Positions 35,430-43,982 of a stretch of DNA of 64,000 nt are shown piece by piece. Below the pieces are notes generated by a model. The model worked only from the letters and a program-made list of their open reading frames with translations. It had not been told where the DNA came from and made no database searches. A program made the translations under genes and the position numbers. Source of the DNA: Streptomyces sp. NBC_01428 (GTDB lineage: Bacteria > Actinomycetota > Actinomycetes > Streptomycetales > Streptomycetaceae); assembly GCF_036231965.1 (NCBI RefSeq), contig NZ_CP109499.1:7750001-7814000 (forward strand), read 5' to 3'. The number at the start of each line of letters is the position of its first letter. Positions within the stretch are counted from its first letter, which is position 1.

Positions 35430-36320
35430 CTAGAGCCGGTCGGCGAAGACCGAGGCCAGCTCGCGCCAGGCCGCCCGGGGCAGGCCGGCGCGCCCCTCGC
35501 TCGCGGTCAGCGCCTGGAACGCGATGTGATCGGCGCCGGCGTCGAAGTACTCCTGGGCGCGGGCCCCCACCCGCTCGGCGTCGCCGAGGGCGAAGAGCGC
35601 GTCGAGGAGGCGAGCGCTGCCGCCGTCCTCGAAGTCGCTCTCCGTGAAGCCCAGACGCAGCAGGTTGTTGGTGTAGTTGGGCAGTTGGAGGTACGTCTCC
35701 AGCATGCCCCGTGCGGTCGTGCGCGCCCGGTCGAGGTCGGGGTCGAGGACGACGGACAGCTCGGGCGCGAGCAGTGCGTCGGGCCCGAGCGCCTCGCGCG
35801 CCTCCGCCGTGTGCTCGGCGGTGACGAGATACGGGTGGGCTCCCAGCGACCGATCGGCCGCGAGCCGCAGCATCTTCGGGCCGAGGGCCGCGAGAACCCG
35901 GTGTCCACCGTCCACGGGCTGCGCCGCCTCGTCGAGGGCGTCGAGATAGTCCACCATCGCGCTGTACGGCTTCGCGTACTGCGGGGCCAACTTGTCGTGG
36001 CTGACGCCGAGGCCGAGGACGAAACGCCCCCGCGCGCTCGCGTCGATCGCCGCGACACGGGCCGCCACCTCCTCGGCTCCGTGTTCCCAGATGCTCAGGA
36101 TGCCGGTGGCCACGGTGACCCTGCGGGTGGCGGCGACGAGGGCCGCCGCGTCCTCGGGGGAGGGGCTGCCTCCCATCCACAGCGTGCCGTACCCCAGGTC
36201 TTCGAGCTCGGCGACGGCTTCGACGATCGCCGCCCTGCCCGCCTCGTCCACCCGCGACGCGTGCAGGGCGCCGCTCCAGATGCCGATCCGTCCGAATGCC
36301 TCGCGTGTCTCGGAAGTCAT
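35430..36320 (-). CDS. F420-dependent LLM-class oxidoreductase
   Basis: Luciferase-like (bacterial monooxygenase superfamily) TIM-barrel protein of 296 aa, start MTSETREAFGRIGIWSGALH. Family motifs include LGYGTLWMGGSPSPEDAAAL, VATGILSIWEHGAEEVAARV and RFVLGLGVSHDKLAPQY. Actinobacterial members of this type (TIGR03620-like) use cofactor F420; the substrate is not known. ATG at 36320 has no strong ribosome site. It is separated from hhyS by the repeat-rich gap and from the lipoprotein gene by a divergent promoter region of 138 bp. Confidence 0.85.
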   Translation of the reverse strand: MTSETREAFGRIGIWSGALHASRVDEAGRAAIVEAVAELEDLGYGTLWMGGSPSPEDAAALVAATRRVTVATGILSIWEHGAEEVAARVAAIDASARGRFVLGLGVSHDKLAPQYAKPYSAMVDYLDALDEAAQPVDGGHRVLAALGPKMLRLAADRSLGAHPYLVTAEHTAEAREALGPDALLAPELSVVLDPDLDRARTTARGMLETYLQLPNYTNNLLRLGFTESDFEDGGSARLLDALFALGDAERVGARAQEYFDAGADHIAFQALTASEGRAGLPRAAWRELASVFADRL

Positions 36321-36458
36321 ACTGTGATCAACTGCGGCCCCGAGGCCGTTGTTCCCCCGCGGCCGAGGATGCGCTCGATCGGCCGACCGGGCCACGTACG
36401 AACCGGGGAAAGCGGCCGACCGCCGTTGTGCCGCGGGCCGTTGATCACAGAGGAAGAC

Positions 36459-37016
36459 ATGTTCAAGCGACTTGTGACGGCCGCGGTGGTGGCGGTTCTG
36501 ATATCCGGCCTCGGCGCGTGCGGCAGCGGCAGTGACGCCCGCGACCAGGGTACGGACCGCCCGGCCGGCGTCGACCAGGGCAGCGGGAGCGGCGCCGAGA
36601 AGTCCCGGCCGGACCCGGCGACCACCACGGACGCGATCGTCTTCGGCCTCCGTGACGAGATCCGCCACCTCGCCGCGAAGACGACCCGGGCCACCCGGCC
36701 GCACATGACCAGGAAGTGCACCACGGCCACGCGGCGGGTCAAGCACACGAAGAGTTCCGGGTCGGGCACCAAGCGGCGCACCCGTACCTGGTACTCCACC
36801 GAGCGGTCCAAGACCTGCAGGCAGGTCCGCAGCGGCACCGAGACCTACACGCGCGTGCTCCGGCCGGAGCGGTGGTGTGTGAGCCTGGACGATCTCGGCG
36901 GCCACGCGAAGCAGGACGACGTCTGGTACCAGGTCAGCAGGGCCACCTACGACGCCGCCATCGGCACGGACAAGTCGGTCCGCATGGAGTTCACCCCCAA
37001 ACGCAGCGGGTGCTGA
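36459..37016 (+). CDS. Putative lipoprotein of unknown function (185 aa)
   Basis: Exported lipoprotein: MFKRLVTAAVVAVLISGLGA and then the lipobox Cys at residue 21 (LGAC-G). A Gly/Ser/Asp-rich linker follows, then a basic domain with four cysteines (MTRKCTTATRRVKHTKSSG, KTCRQVRSG, RWCVSLDD, KRSGC) that could form two disulfides outside the cell. Start has GAGGAAG. No family recognised. The unusual richness in Arg/Lys/Thr (GTKRRTRTWYSTERSK) suggests binding to polyanions or the envelope. Neighbours do not indicate a role. Confidence 0.78.
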   Translation: MFKRLVTAAVVAVLISGLGACGSGSDARDQGTDRPAGVDQGSGSGAEKSRPDPATTTDAIVFGLRDEIRHLAAKTTRATRPHMTRKCTTATRRVKHTKSSGSGTKRRTRTWYSTERSKTCRQVRSGTETYTRVLRPERWCVSLDDLGGHAKQDDVWYQVSRATYDAAIGTDKSVRMEFTPKRSGC

Positions 37017-37083
37017 CCCGAAGCATCGGAGCCGGCCGTGGCGCGGGCCGGGGTTCCGGACGCCGTCCCTCGGCCGGATCGGC

Positions 37084-37776
37084 TCAGGCGGGTGCGGGTG
37101 CGGGTGCAGGGGCCGCGGGCGCGGGTGCGGGATCTTCCAGGCCCTCATCGACCAGGAGCGTGGCGTCGGTCGCCGCCAGGACCTCCCGCACGGTGACACC
37201 CGGAGCGGTCTCGACCAGTCGCAGCCCCTCGGACGTGATGTCGATGACGGCCAGATCGGTGATGACCCGGTCCACCACCCGACGCCCCGTGGCCGGAAGG
37301 CTCAACTCCTCGACCACCTTGGGACTGCCGTCCTTGGCGGTGTGCTCCATCACGACCAGCAACCGGCGAGCACCGTGGACGAGGTCCATCGCACCGCCCA
37401 TGCCCTTGACCATCTTCCCCGGGATCATCCAGTTGGCGAGGTCGCCGCGGGCCGACACCTGCATCGCCCCGAGCACGGAGACGTCGATCCGGCCGGCCCG
37501 GATCATGCCGAAGGAGAGGGCCGAATCGAAATAGGCGGTACCGGGGAGGGTGGTCACCGTCTCCTTGCCGGCGTTGATCAGATCGGGGTGCTCCTCGCCG
37601 TCGTACGGGTAGGGACCCACGCCGAGAATGCCGTTCTCCGAGTGCAGCACCACGTGTACCCCGGCCGGCAGGTGACTGGGGATCAGGGTGGGCAGGCCGA
37701 TGCCCAGGTTGACGTACTGGCCGTCGCGCAACTCCCGGGCTGCGCGGGCGGCGAGCTGGTCGCGGTCGAGCGGCAT
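37084..37776 (-). CDS. scoB: 3-oxoacid CoA-transferase, subunit B
   Basis: Beta subunit of succinyl-CoA:3-ketoacid (acetoacetate) CoA-transferase, activating acetoacetate with CoA from succinyl-CoA. 230 aa starting MPLDRDQLAARAARELRDG behind GGAGGAG. The catalytic Glu is in VVLHSENGILGVGPYP, after YVNLGIGLPTLIP. Other motifs: GGAMDLVHGARRLLVVMEH. The last 15 residues are Ala/Pro repeats (PAPAAPAPAPAPA). It lies 2 bp after the subunit A gene; both subunits are required. Confidence 0.93.
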   Translation of the reverse strand: MPLDRDQLAARAARELRDGQYVNLGIGLPTLIPSHLPAGVHVVLHSENGILGVGPYPYDGEEHPDLINAGKETVTTLPGTAYFDSALSFGMIRAGRIDVSVLGAMQVSARGDLANWMIPGKMVKGMGGAMDLVHGARRLLVVMEHTAKDGSPKVVEELSLPATGRRVVDRVITDLAVIDITSEGLRLVETAPGVTVREVLAATDATLLVDEGLEDPAPAPAAPAPAPAPA

Positions 37777-37778
37777 GG

Positions 37779-38705
37779 TCACTTCTCCTCGGAGTCGGCG
37801 GGCGGGACAACGGCCTCGGCGCCCCGGTTGTCTGCTTCGGCGGGCGGGACGACGGCCTGGGCGCCCCGTTCGTCTGCTTCGGTGCGTGAGGTGACTGCCC
37901 CGGCGCCCCGGTCGTCTGCTCCGTCGGGGGGTACGGCCGCTTCCGCGCGACCGCGCGCAGGGCGCACCGTGCGGCGCTCGACGCGCTTGTCCAGCGAGGC
38001 GTCGACGGCGACGACCCGGTCCACGTACACGCCGGGCAGATGGACGGCGTCCGGCGGCAGTGCACCGGCCTCGACGATGCGTTCGGCCTCCACGACGGTC
38101 ACCCGTCCCGCCATCGCGCACAGCGGGTTGAAGTTGCGGGCCGCCGCGTGGAAGACGCAGTTTCCGTGCCGGTCGGCGACCTCCGCCCGTACCAGCGCGA
38201 AGTCGGTGCTGATGGCCTCCTCCAGCAGATAGCGGCGGCCACCGAACTCCCGTGTCTCCTTGGGCGGAGAGGCCAGCGCGACGCCGCCGTCCGGGGTGTG
38301 CCGCCACGGCAGGCCGCCCTCCTCGACCTGGGTCCCCACGCCGGCCGGGGTGTAGAACGCGGGCACTCCGGTACCGCCGGCCCGCAGCCGTTCGGCGAGA
38401 GTGCCCTGCGGTGTCAGCTCCACCTCCAGTTCACCGGACAGGTACTGACGGGCGAACTCCTTGTTCTCCCCCACGTAGGAGGAGGTCATCCGGGCGATAC
38501 GGCCGGCCCGCAGGAGCAGACCGAGTCCCCAGTCGTCCACACCGCAGTTGTTGGACACGATCCGCAGGCCGGACACGCTCGTGGCGGAGAGCGCCGCGAT
38601 CAGCGTCGACGGGATGCCGCACAGGCCGAAACCGCCGACCGCGAGGGTCGCCCCGTCGGGGATGTCCGCCACTGCCCGCGCGGCAGCGGTCACCACTTTG
38701 TCCAT
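37779..38705 (-). CDS. scoA: 3-oxoacid CoA-transferase, subunit A, with repeat tail
   Basis: Alpha subunit of the CoA-transferase. 308 aa: the conserved part begins MDKVVTAAARAVADIPDGAT and has AVGGFGLCGIPSTLIAAL, VSNNCGVDDWGLGLLL and YVGENKEFARQYLSGELEVE, up to CVFHAAARNFNPLCAMAGR. Typical subunits end near residue 240-250. Here about 60 residues more form three imperfect 14-aa repeats (ADDRGAGAVTSRTE, ADERGAQAVVPPAE, ADNRGAEAVVPPAD) encoded by a 42-bp DNA repeat (37790-37920). Divergent from the ABC-transporter operon. Confidence 0.92.
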   Translation of the reverse strand: MDKVVTAAARAVADIPDGATLAVGGFGLCGIPSTLIAALSATSVSGLRIVSNNCGVDDWGLGLLLRAGRIARMTSSYVGENKEFARQYLSGELEVELTPQGTLAERLRAGGTGVPAFYTPAGVGTQVEEGGLPWRHTPDGGVALASPPKETREFGGRRYLLEEAISTDFALVRAEVADRHGNCVFHAAARNFNPLCAMAGRVTVVEAERIVEAGALPPDAVHLPGVYVDRVVAVDASLDKRVERRTVRPARGRAEAAVPPDGADDRGAGAVTSRTEADERGAQAVVPPAEADNRGAEAVVPPADSEEK

Positions 38706-38815
38706 GCCGATTCCTTCCTCACAGGGGTCCGTTCCGTTCGTCGGCCCGCCCCGCCCACGACAACGCGGCCGGGACGGGGTGCTCCTCAGCTTTGCCCGCA
38801 CCGTCGGTCCCGGGC

Positions 38816-38833
38816 CATGTGGGCCGGTGCCAT
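38816..38833. promoter_or_regulatory. Candidate shared regulatory motif, sco/ABC-transporter promoter
   Basis: CATGTGGGCCGGTGCCAT, in the 296-bp gap between scoA and the divergent ABC operon. It matches 14 of 18 positions of CATGTGGGTCGCCGACAT in front of the 3-hydroxybutyrate dehydrogenase gene (49616-49633). Possibly the binding site of the GAF-PucR regulator. Inference from two sites only. Confidence 0.35.
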
Positions 38834-39001
38834 GACGGGGCGGCAAAGAGCGGTGACGGACGACATGCCGCCCGTCGTACGGCGCTCCTAGGGTTCCGGC
38901 CATCACGCAGCACGCCCGTCGTCGTGGACCGGTCTGCCGCCCTGGACAAGGCCGGCGGAACCCCCGCGGAGGCGGCGACATCCCGTCAGGAGCCGATCGT
39001 C

Positions 39002-40237
39002 ATGCGTTCCAGCCTCACGGACACCTTCAGCAGCAGATCCCTGCGCGCACTCGCCCTCCTCGCCGTCGGCGCCCTGGCCGCGGGGTGCTCCTCGGCCGGC
39101 ACCGCCGGTACCGCGTCCGCCGGCTCGGGCGGCAAGGCCGCCGCCGTGAAGGTGGGGCTCGTCTACTCACGCAGTGGTCTCCTGGCCGCCTACGGCAAGC
39201 AGTACGAGGAGGGCTTCAAGGCGGGGCTGGCCTACGCCACGCACGGGACGAACAAGGCCGGCGGCCATCCCATCGAGGTCACCGAACGGGACGACGCGGG
39301 CGACCCGGCGAAGGCCGTCGCCGCGGCCAAGTCCCTGGTCGGCAAGGGGTACAAGGTCCTCGCCGGAACCACCGACTCGGGTGTGGCGCTGCAGGTGGCG
39401 CCGTTGGCCGCACAGAACAAGGTGCTCTACCTCAGCGGTCCGGCCGCCACCGACGCGGTCACCGGCGTCAACGCCTACACCTTCCGCTCGGGCCGGCAGT
39501 CGTACCAGGACATCCTCACCGCCGGCACCCTGCTCGGCGACGCCCGGGGCAAGAAGGTCACCGTGCTCGCGCAGAACTCGGCGTTCGGGCAGGCCAACGT
39601 GGCCGCGGTGAAGGCCGTCCTCGGCAGGAAGGGCGCGCATGTCGGTTCGGTGCTGGCCCCGCCGAGCGCCACCGACCTGACACCCTTCGCCCGCCGGACC
39701 GGAGCAGGGAAGCCCGACCTGGTGTTCGTCGCCTGGGCGGGCTCCAACGCCCCCGCCCTGTGGACCGCGCTGAGCCAGCAGGGTGTGCTCGACGCGAGCA
39801 AGGTCGTCACCGGCCTCGCGGGCACCGCCTCCTACCCGGTCTTCGGATCGGCCGGCTCCAAGGTCGCCTTCCTCGCGCACTACTTCCCGGGCGCCGGAGG
39901 CGGCAACCCGGTCGAGAAGGCCATGCTCGACGGCATCACGAAGGCGGGCGGCACCCCCGACCTGTTCAGCCCGGACGGCTTCACGGCCGCCCAGATGATC
40001 GTCCACGCGATCGAGTCCGGCAGCGCCACCGACACCGCGGCCATGGCCAGGGCGCTGGAGGGCTGGAGTTTCGACGGGCCCAAGGGCAGGGAGCAGGTCC
40101 GCGCCGAGGACCACGCCCTGCTGCAGCCGATGTTCACCGCCCGGCTCAAGGGCCACGGCAGCGCCGTCCGGCCCGAACTGACCGACAGCATCCCGGGCAC
40201 CGAGGTCGCACCCCCGGCCGCCGGCACGGCGGGCTGA
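39002..40237 (+). CDS. ABC transporter substrate-binding lipoprotein (Leu/Ile/Val-type)
   Basis: A 411-aa periplasmic-binding-type protein anchored as a lipoprotein: RALALLAVGALAAGC with lipobox Cys near residue 33. The mature part is a type I binding fold: VKVGLVYSRSGLLAAYGKQY, AAAKSLVGKGYKVLAGTTDS and VFVAWAGSNAPALWTALSQQ. Members bind branched-chain amino acids, amides or small organic acids. AGGAG lies 9 bp upstream. First gene of a six-gene operon with two ATPases, two permeases and a hydrolase. By context its ligand may be a hydroxy or oxo acid; unproven. Confidence 0.88.
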   Translation: MRSSLTDTFSSRSLRALALLAVGALAAGCSSAGTAGTASAGSGGKAAAVKVGLVYSRSGLLAAYGKQYEEGFKAGLAYATHGTNKAGGHPIEVTERDDAGDPAKAVAAAKSLVGKGYKVLAGTTDSGVALQVAPLAAQNKVLYLSGPAATDAVTGVNAYTFRSGRQSYQDILTAGTLLGDARGKKVTVLAQNSAFGQANVAAVKAVLGRKGAHVGSVLAPPSATDLTPFARRTGAGKPDLVFVAWAGSNAPALWTALSQQGVLDASKVVTGLAGTASYPVFGSAGSKVAFLAHYFPGAGGGNPVEKAMLDGITKAGGTPDLFSPDGFTAAQMIVHAIESGSATDTAAMARALEGWSFDGPKGREQVRAEDHALLQPMFTARLKGHGSAVRPELTDSIPGTEVAPPAAGTAG

Positions 40238-40241
40238 GCGG

Positions 40242-41078
40242 ATGTCCTCCTCGAACACGACATCGGCGGGCGCCGCCGACGCCCCGGGCGGCCGGGCGGC
40301 CCCCACCGTCGCGGCCCCGGAGGCCCCCACCGTCGCGGCGCCGGTGCTCCGGCTGCGCGACATCGGCTGGACGGTCGGCGGAGCGACGATCGTCGACTCC
40401 GTCTCCTTCGACGTCCGACCGGGCGAGTTCCTCGCCTTCATCGGGCCCAACGGCGCCGGCAAGACGTCCCTGTTCAACCTGATCAGCGGGATCGGCCCGG
40501 TCTCCCGGGGCACGATCGAACTGGACGGCCGCGACGTCACCACGGAAGCCGCCTACGCCCGGGCCCGGCGCGGTCTCGGGCGCACCTTCCAGACCTCCAG
40601 CCTGTGGCCGGGGATGACGGTCGCCGACCACGTGCGGCTCGCGGCCCAGGCCGCCGAGGGCCGTTCGTACCGTGTCTGGCGCCGTGCCGGCACCTACCCG
40701 GAACTGGTCGACCGGGTCCTCGCCCGCACCCAGCTCGCCCACCGCGCCGAGTCCTGCGCCGAGGCTCTCTCGCACGGCGAGAAACGCAAGCTCGAACTCG
40801 CGGTCCTGCTCGTCGGCGAGCCCCGGCTGATGCTGCTGGACGAACCGATGGCGGGCGTGAGTGCCGAGGAGGTTCCCGCGCTGACTGCGCTCATCCGCTC
40901 GCTGCACAAGGAGGAGGGACGCACCGTGCTCATGGTCGAGCACCACATGGACGTCCTGCTGGAACTGGCCGACCGGGTGGCCGTGATGCACCACGGCACG
41001 CTCCTCGCGCTGGACACGCCGCAGGCCGTCATGGCCGACCCCACCGTCCAACAGGCCTACCTCGGGGAGGGGTTGTGA
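40242..41078 (+). CDS. livG: ABC transporter ATP-binding protein (LivG-type)
   Basis: ATPase of the importer, 278 aa. Walker A GPNGAGKTSLFNLISG, signature LSHGEKRKLELAV, Walker B LMLLDEPMAGVSAEE and switch His in VEHHMDV. The first 30 residues are an Ala/Pro-rich extension (AAPTVAAPEAPTVAAP). It starts 4 bp after the binding protein and overlaps the next gene by 4 bp (GTGA). Confidence 0.92.
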   Translation: MSSSNTTSAGAADAPGGRAAPTVAAPEAPTVAAPVLRLRDIGWTVGGATIVDSVSFDVRPGEFLAFIGPNGAGKTSLFNLISGIGPVSRGTIELDGRDVTTEAAYARARRGLGRTFQTSSLWPGMTVADHVRLAAQAAEGRSYRVWRRAGTYPELVDRVLARTQLAHRAESCAEALSHGEKRKLELAVLLVGEPRLMLLDEPMAGVSAEEVPALTALIRSLHKEEGRTVLMVEHHMDVLLELADRVAVMHHGTLLALDTPQAVMADPTVQQAYLGEGL

Positions 41079-41962
41079 CCCCGGCGCCCCTGCTGGCCGT
41101 ACGTGGCCTGCGGGTCGTGATCGGTGGCGGGCACATCCTGCACGGCGTCGACCTGGAGGTCGCCGCCACGGGCACCACGGCGCTGCTGGGCCGCAACGGA
41201 GCCGGCAAGACGACCACGGTGCGCGGCATTCTCGGCCTCGTTCCGCGCACCGGAAGCGTGCTGCTGGCCGGGGAGGAGACCGTGCGCCTGGCCACACACG
41301 CCCTGGTGCGCCGGGGCGTCGGTTACGCGCCCGAGGACCGCGGAGTCTTCGCCGCTCTCACCGTGGCCGAGAACCTGCGCCTCGCCGAGCGGTCCGGTGC
41401 GGGCGAACCGGACTACGACCTGGTGCACGAACTGTTCCCCGAGCTGAGGCGCCGTGCGCGGCAGGCCGCCGGCACGCTGTCCGGCGGACAGCAGCAGATG
41501 GTCGCCATCGCCCGGACCCTGCTCAACGGCAACCGGCTGATCATCGCCGACGAACCCACCAAGGGGCTGGCGCCCAAGGTGGTCACCGAGGTCGCCCAGG
41601 CGATCGAGCGCGCAGCCGAGGCGGTGCCCGTGCTGCTCGTGGAACAGAACCTCGCCGTGGTGCGCCGCCTCGCCCGCACCTGCGTCGTCCTCGCCGACGG
41701 GCGCACGGCGCACCGGGGCTCCACCGACGACCTCCTCGCCGACGCCGAGGCGGCCCGTCGGCTGCTCGGTGTCGGCAGCGCGGGCCCCGGCGGCATCGCC
41801 GACCATGACGGTCACGGCCATCATGGCGGTCACGGCCACCATGGCGGTCACGGCGACTCCAGCGACCGCGGCGGTCACGGCGGCACCGTGAAGGTGCCCG
41901 TCCGTCCGTCCTTTCACAGCGCGGCGCGTCCCGCCGCCGGACTCCCGGAGGCGGACGCCTGA
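41075..41962 (+). CDS. livF: ABC transporter ATP-binding protein (LivF-type) with His-rich tail
   Basis: Second ATPase, 295 aa from GTG at 41075. Walker A GRNGAGKTTTVRGILG, signature LSGGQQQMVAIART, Walker B LIIADEPTKGLAPKVV. LivF proteins end near residue 235. This one adds about 55 residues beginning at residue 243 with an alternating His/Gly stretch (DHDGHGHHGGHGHHGGHG), coded by an 18-bp tandem repeat at 41804-41883. A metal-binding tail is not expected for this family. Its stop overlaps the permease start (TGATG). Confidence 0.92.
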   Translation: MTPAPLLAVRGLRVVIGGGHILHGVDLEVAATGTTALLGRNGAGKTTTVRGILGLVPRTGSVLLAGEETVRLATHALVRRGVGYAPEDRGVFAALTVAENLRLAERSGAGEPDYDLVHELFPELRRRARQAAGTLSGGQQQMVAIARTLLNGNRLIIADEPTKGLAPKVVTEVAQAIERAAEAVPVLLVEQNLAVVRRLARTCVVLADGRTAHRGSTDDLLADAEAARRLLGVGSAGPGGIADHDGHGHHGGHGHHGGHGDSSDRGGHGGTVKVPVRPSFHSAARPAAGLPEADA

Positions 41963-42849
41963 TGCCCACGGTCGTACTGCTCACCTTCACCGGCCTCGGC
42001 CTGGGCGCCCTGTACTTCCTGGTCGCCTCCGGACTGTCGCTGATCTTCGGTCTGATGGACGTGCTCAACTTCGCCCACGGCGCCCTGCTGTCCGTCGGCG
42101 CCTACGGCACCTGGTGGGCCGCGTCCGGCCACCTGCCCGGAGCCGGACCGGGCGGGGCCGGGTTCGCGCTCGCCGTCGCCTTCGGCACCGCGGTGGGCAC
42201 CGTCGCCGCCGTCCTGCTCGAACTCGCCGTGATCCGCCCGCTGTACACGCGACCGCGCGAACAGATCCTCGCGACGGTGGGCGTGGGTCTGGCCGTCCCG
42301 GCGCTGCTGTCCGCGATCTGGGGGTCCGACGCCCGGCCCTTCCCCGGACCGGAGGCACTCTCCGGCACCTTCGGCCTGCTCGGCGCCGAAGTACCGCTCA
42401 ACCGCCTGGTACTGATCGCCGCCGCGCTGCTGGTGCTGACCGCGCTCCGGCTGTTCCTCGGCCGCACCCGGCACGGACTCGTCGTCCGCGCGGGAGTGGA
42501 GGACCGGGCGATGGTCACCGCACTCGGTATCGACGTGCGGCGCGCCTTCTCCCTGGTCTTCGCCATCGGCGGAGGGGCGGCGGCCCTCGGGGGTGCCCTC
42601 GGCGGCCTCTACTTCGGCTCCGTGGACCCCGAACAAGGCACCTCCCTGCTGATCTTCGCCTTCGTGGTCGTCGTGACCGGCGGCATGGGCTCGCTCACCG
42701 GCGCCGCACTCGCCTCGGTGGCCGTGGGCCTCGTCCAGCAGTTCGCCAACTACTACACCACCGCCGGACTCGGCGACCTCGCCGTCGTCGTCCTGCTCGC
42801 CGCCCTGCTGCTCGTCCGGCCGCGAGGGCTCACCGGGAGGCTCGCATGA
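41962..42849 (+). CDS. livH: Branched-chain amino acid-type ABC permease (LivH-type)
   Basis: Inner-membrane channel subunit, 295 aa with about eight helices. Family motifs: GLSLIFGLMDVLNFAHGALL near the N-terminus and VDPEQGTSLLIFAFVVVVTGGMGSL toward the end. The characteristic cytoplasmic loop reads LVVRAGVEDRAMVTALGIDV. Coupled to both neighbours by start/stop overlaps. Confidence 0.92.
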   Translation: MPTVVLLTFTGLGLGALYFLVASGLSLIFGLMDVLNFAHGALLSVGAYGTWWAASGHLPGAGPGGAGFALAVAFGTAVGTVAAVLLELAVIRPLYTRPREQILATVGVGLAVPALLSAIWGSDARPFPGPEALSGTFGLLGAEVPLNRLVLIAAALLVLTALRLFLGRTRHGLVVRAGVEDRAMVTALGIDVRRAFSLVFAIGGGAAALGGALGGLYFGSVDPEQGTSLLIFAFVVVVTGGMGSLTGAALASVAVGLVQQFANYYTTAGLGDLAVVVLLAALLLVRPRGLTGRLA

Positions 42850-43982
42850 CCATCGTCACCCAGCCCCGTGGCCGACGGGCCCGCGCGGAGGACGGAAGCG
42901 GTACCGCCGGAGCCGCCCGACTACGGCGTGCCGTCCGCTGGTGGCCCGCCCTGCTGCTGGCGATCCTCCTGACCGTCCCCTTCAGCGCGCTGCCTCTGCC
43001 GGTCCTGCTCGAAGGTCCGATCGGCAGCCCCGGCAACCTTCAACTGCTGGCTCTGTGCCTGGTGTTCGGCGCGCTGGCCACCGGGTACGACCTGCTGCTC
43101 GGGCGTACTGGTCTGCTCTCCTTCGGGCACGCGCTGTACTTCGCCGCCGGCATGTACGTCACCGACATCGTGATGCTCGAAGCGGGCCTGCCGTTCGCCG
43201 TGTCCGCGCTGCTGGGACTCCTCGCGGGTGCGGCCCTTTCCGTCCTGCTGGGCGCGGTCGGTCTCAGGGTCGGCGGCATCGCGTTCTCCATGGTGACCCT
43301 GGCCTTCGCCCAGGCCGGCTCGATTCTCGTGCAGCGCGACCCCGGCGGCTTCACCGGCGGTGAGGAGGGCAGGGCGGCGCCCGCCGACGGGCTGCCCGCC
43401 TCGCTGGTGGGCATCCAGCACACCGCCGGCCTGTACTGGATCGCCCTGGCCTACCTCGTCCTCGTGCTGGCCGTCGTGCAGTGGGCGGTCCGCTCGCCCG
43501 TCGGCAGGGTCTGGGAGGGCATCAAGGAGAACGAACGCCGGGTGGAGGTACTGGGCCTGCGTCCGTACGGCTTCAAGCTGGCCGCCTTCGTCCTGGCCGG
43601 CACCCTGGCCGCGCTCGGCGGCATCGTGTACCTGCTGCTGACAGGCGGCGCCACTCCGCAGACGACCACCTCCGACTTCACCCTCTCCCTGCTGGTGATG
43701 GTGGTGCTCGGCGGTTCGGGAACCCGATGGGGTCCCATGATCGGCGGCATCCTCTACACCTGGGCCGACCATCGGCTCGGCGACCTGGCCGGCTCGGACA
43801 CGGTCACCGCCCTGCCCGCCGTGGTGCGGGCGCCGCTCTCACAGCCGCTGTTCCTGCTCGGGGCGCTGTTCGTCGCGGCGATCTACCTGTTGCCCGGCGG
43901 CGTGGTGCGACTGCCGGCGCGGCTGCGTGCGGCCCGTACGACCCGTGCCCCCTCCGGCTCGGAGGAGGCGGTCACGGCATGA
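42846..43982 (+). CDS. livM: Branched-chain amino acid-type ABC permease (LivM-type)
   Basis: Second permease, 378 aa from ATG at 42846 (ATGA overlap). About nine helices. Family motifs: ATGYDLLLGRTGLLSFGHAL, and the cytoplasmic loop VWEGIKENERRVEVLGLRPY. Near the end LLVMVVLGGSGTRWGPMIGG precedes the last helix. The first 30 residues are a basic cytoplasmic tail. Its stop overlaps the hydrolase start. Confidence 0.92.
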   Translation: MTIVTQPRGRRARAEDGSGTAGAARLRRAVRWWPALLLAILLTVPFSALPLPVLLEGPIGSPGNLQLLALCLVFGALATGYDLLLGRTGLLSFGHALYFAAGMYVTDIVMLEAGLPFAVSALLGLLAGAALSVLLGAVGLRVGGIAFSMVTLAFAQAGSILVQRDPGGFTGGEEGRAAPADGLPASLVGIQHTAGLYWIALAYLVLVLAVVQWAVRSPVGRVWEGIKENERRVEVLGLRPYGFKLAAFVLAGTLAALGGIVYLLLTGGATPQTTTSDFTLSLLVMVVLGGSGTRWGPMIGGILYTWADHRLGDLAGSDTVTALPAVVRAPLSQPLFLLGALFVAAIYLLPGGVVRLPARLRAARTTRAPSGSEEAVTA

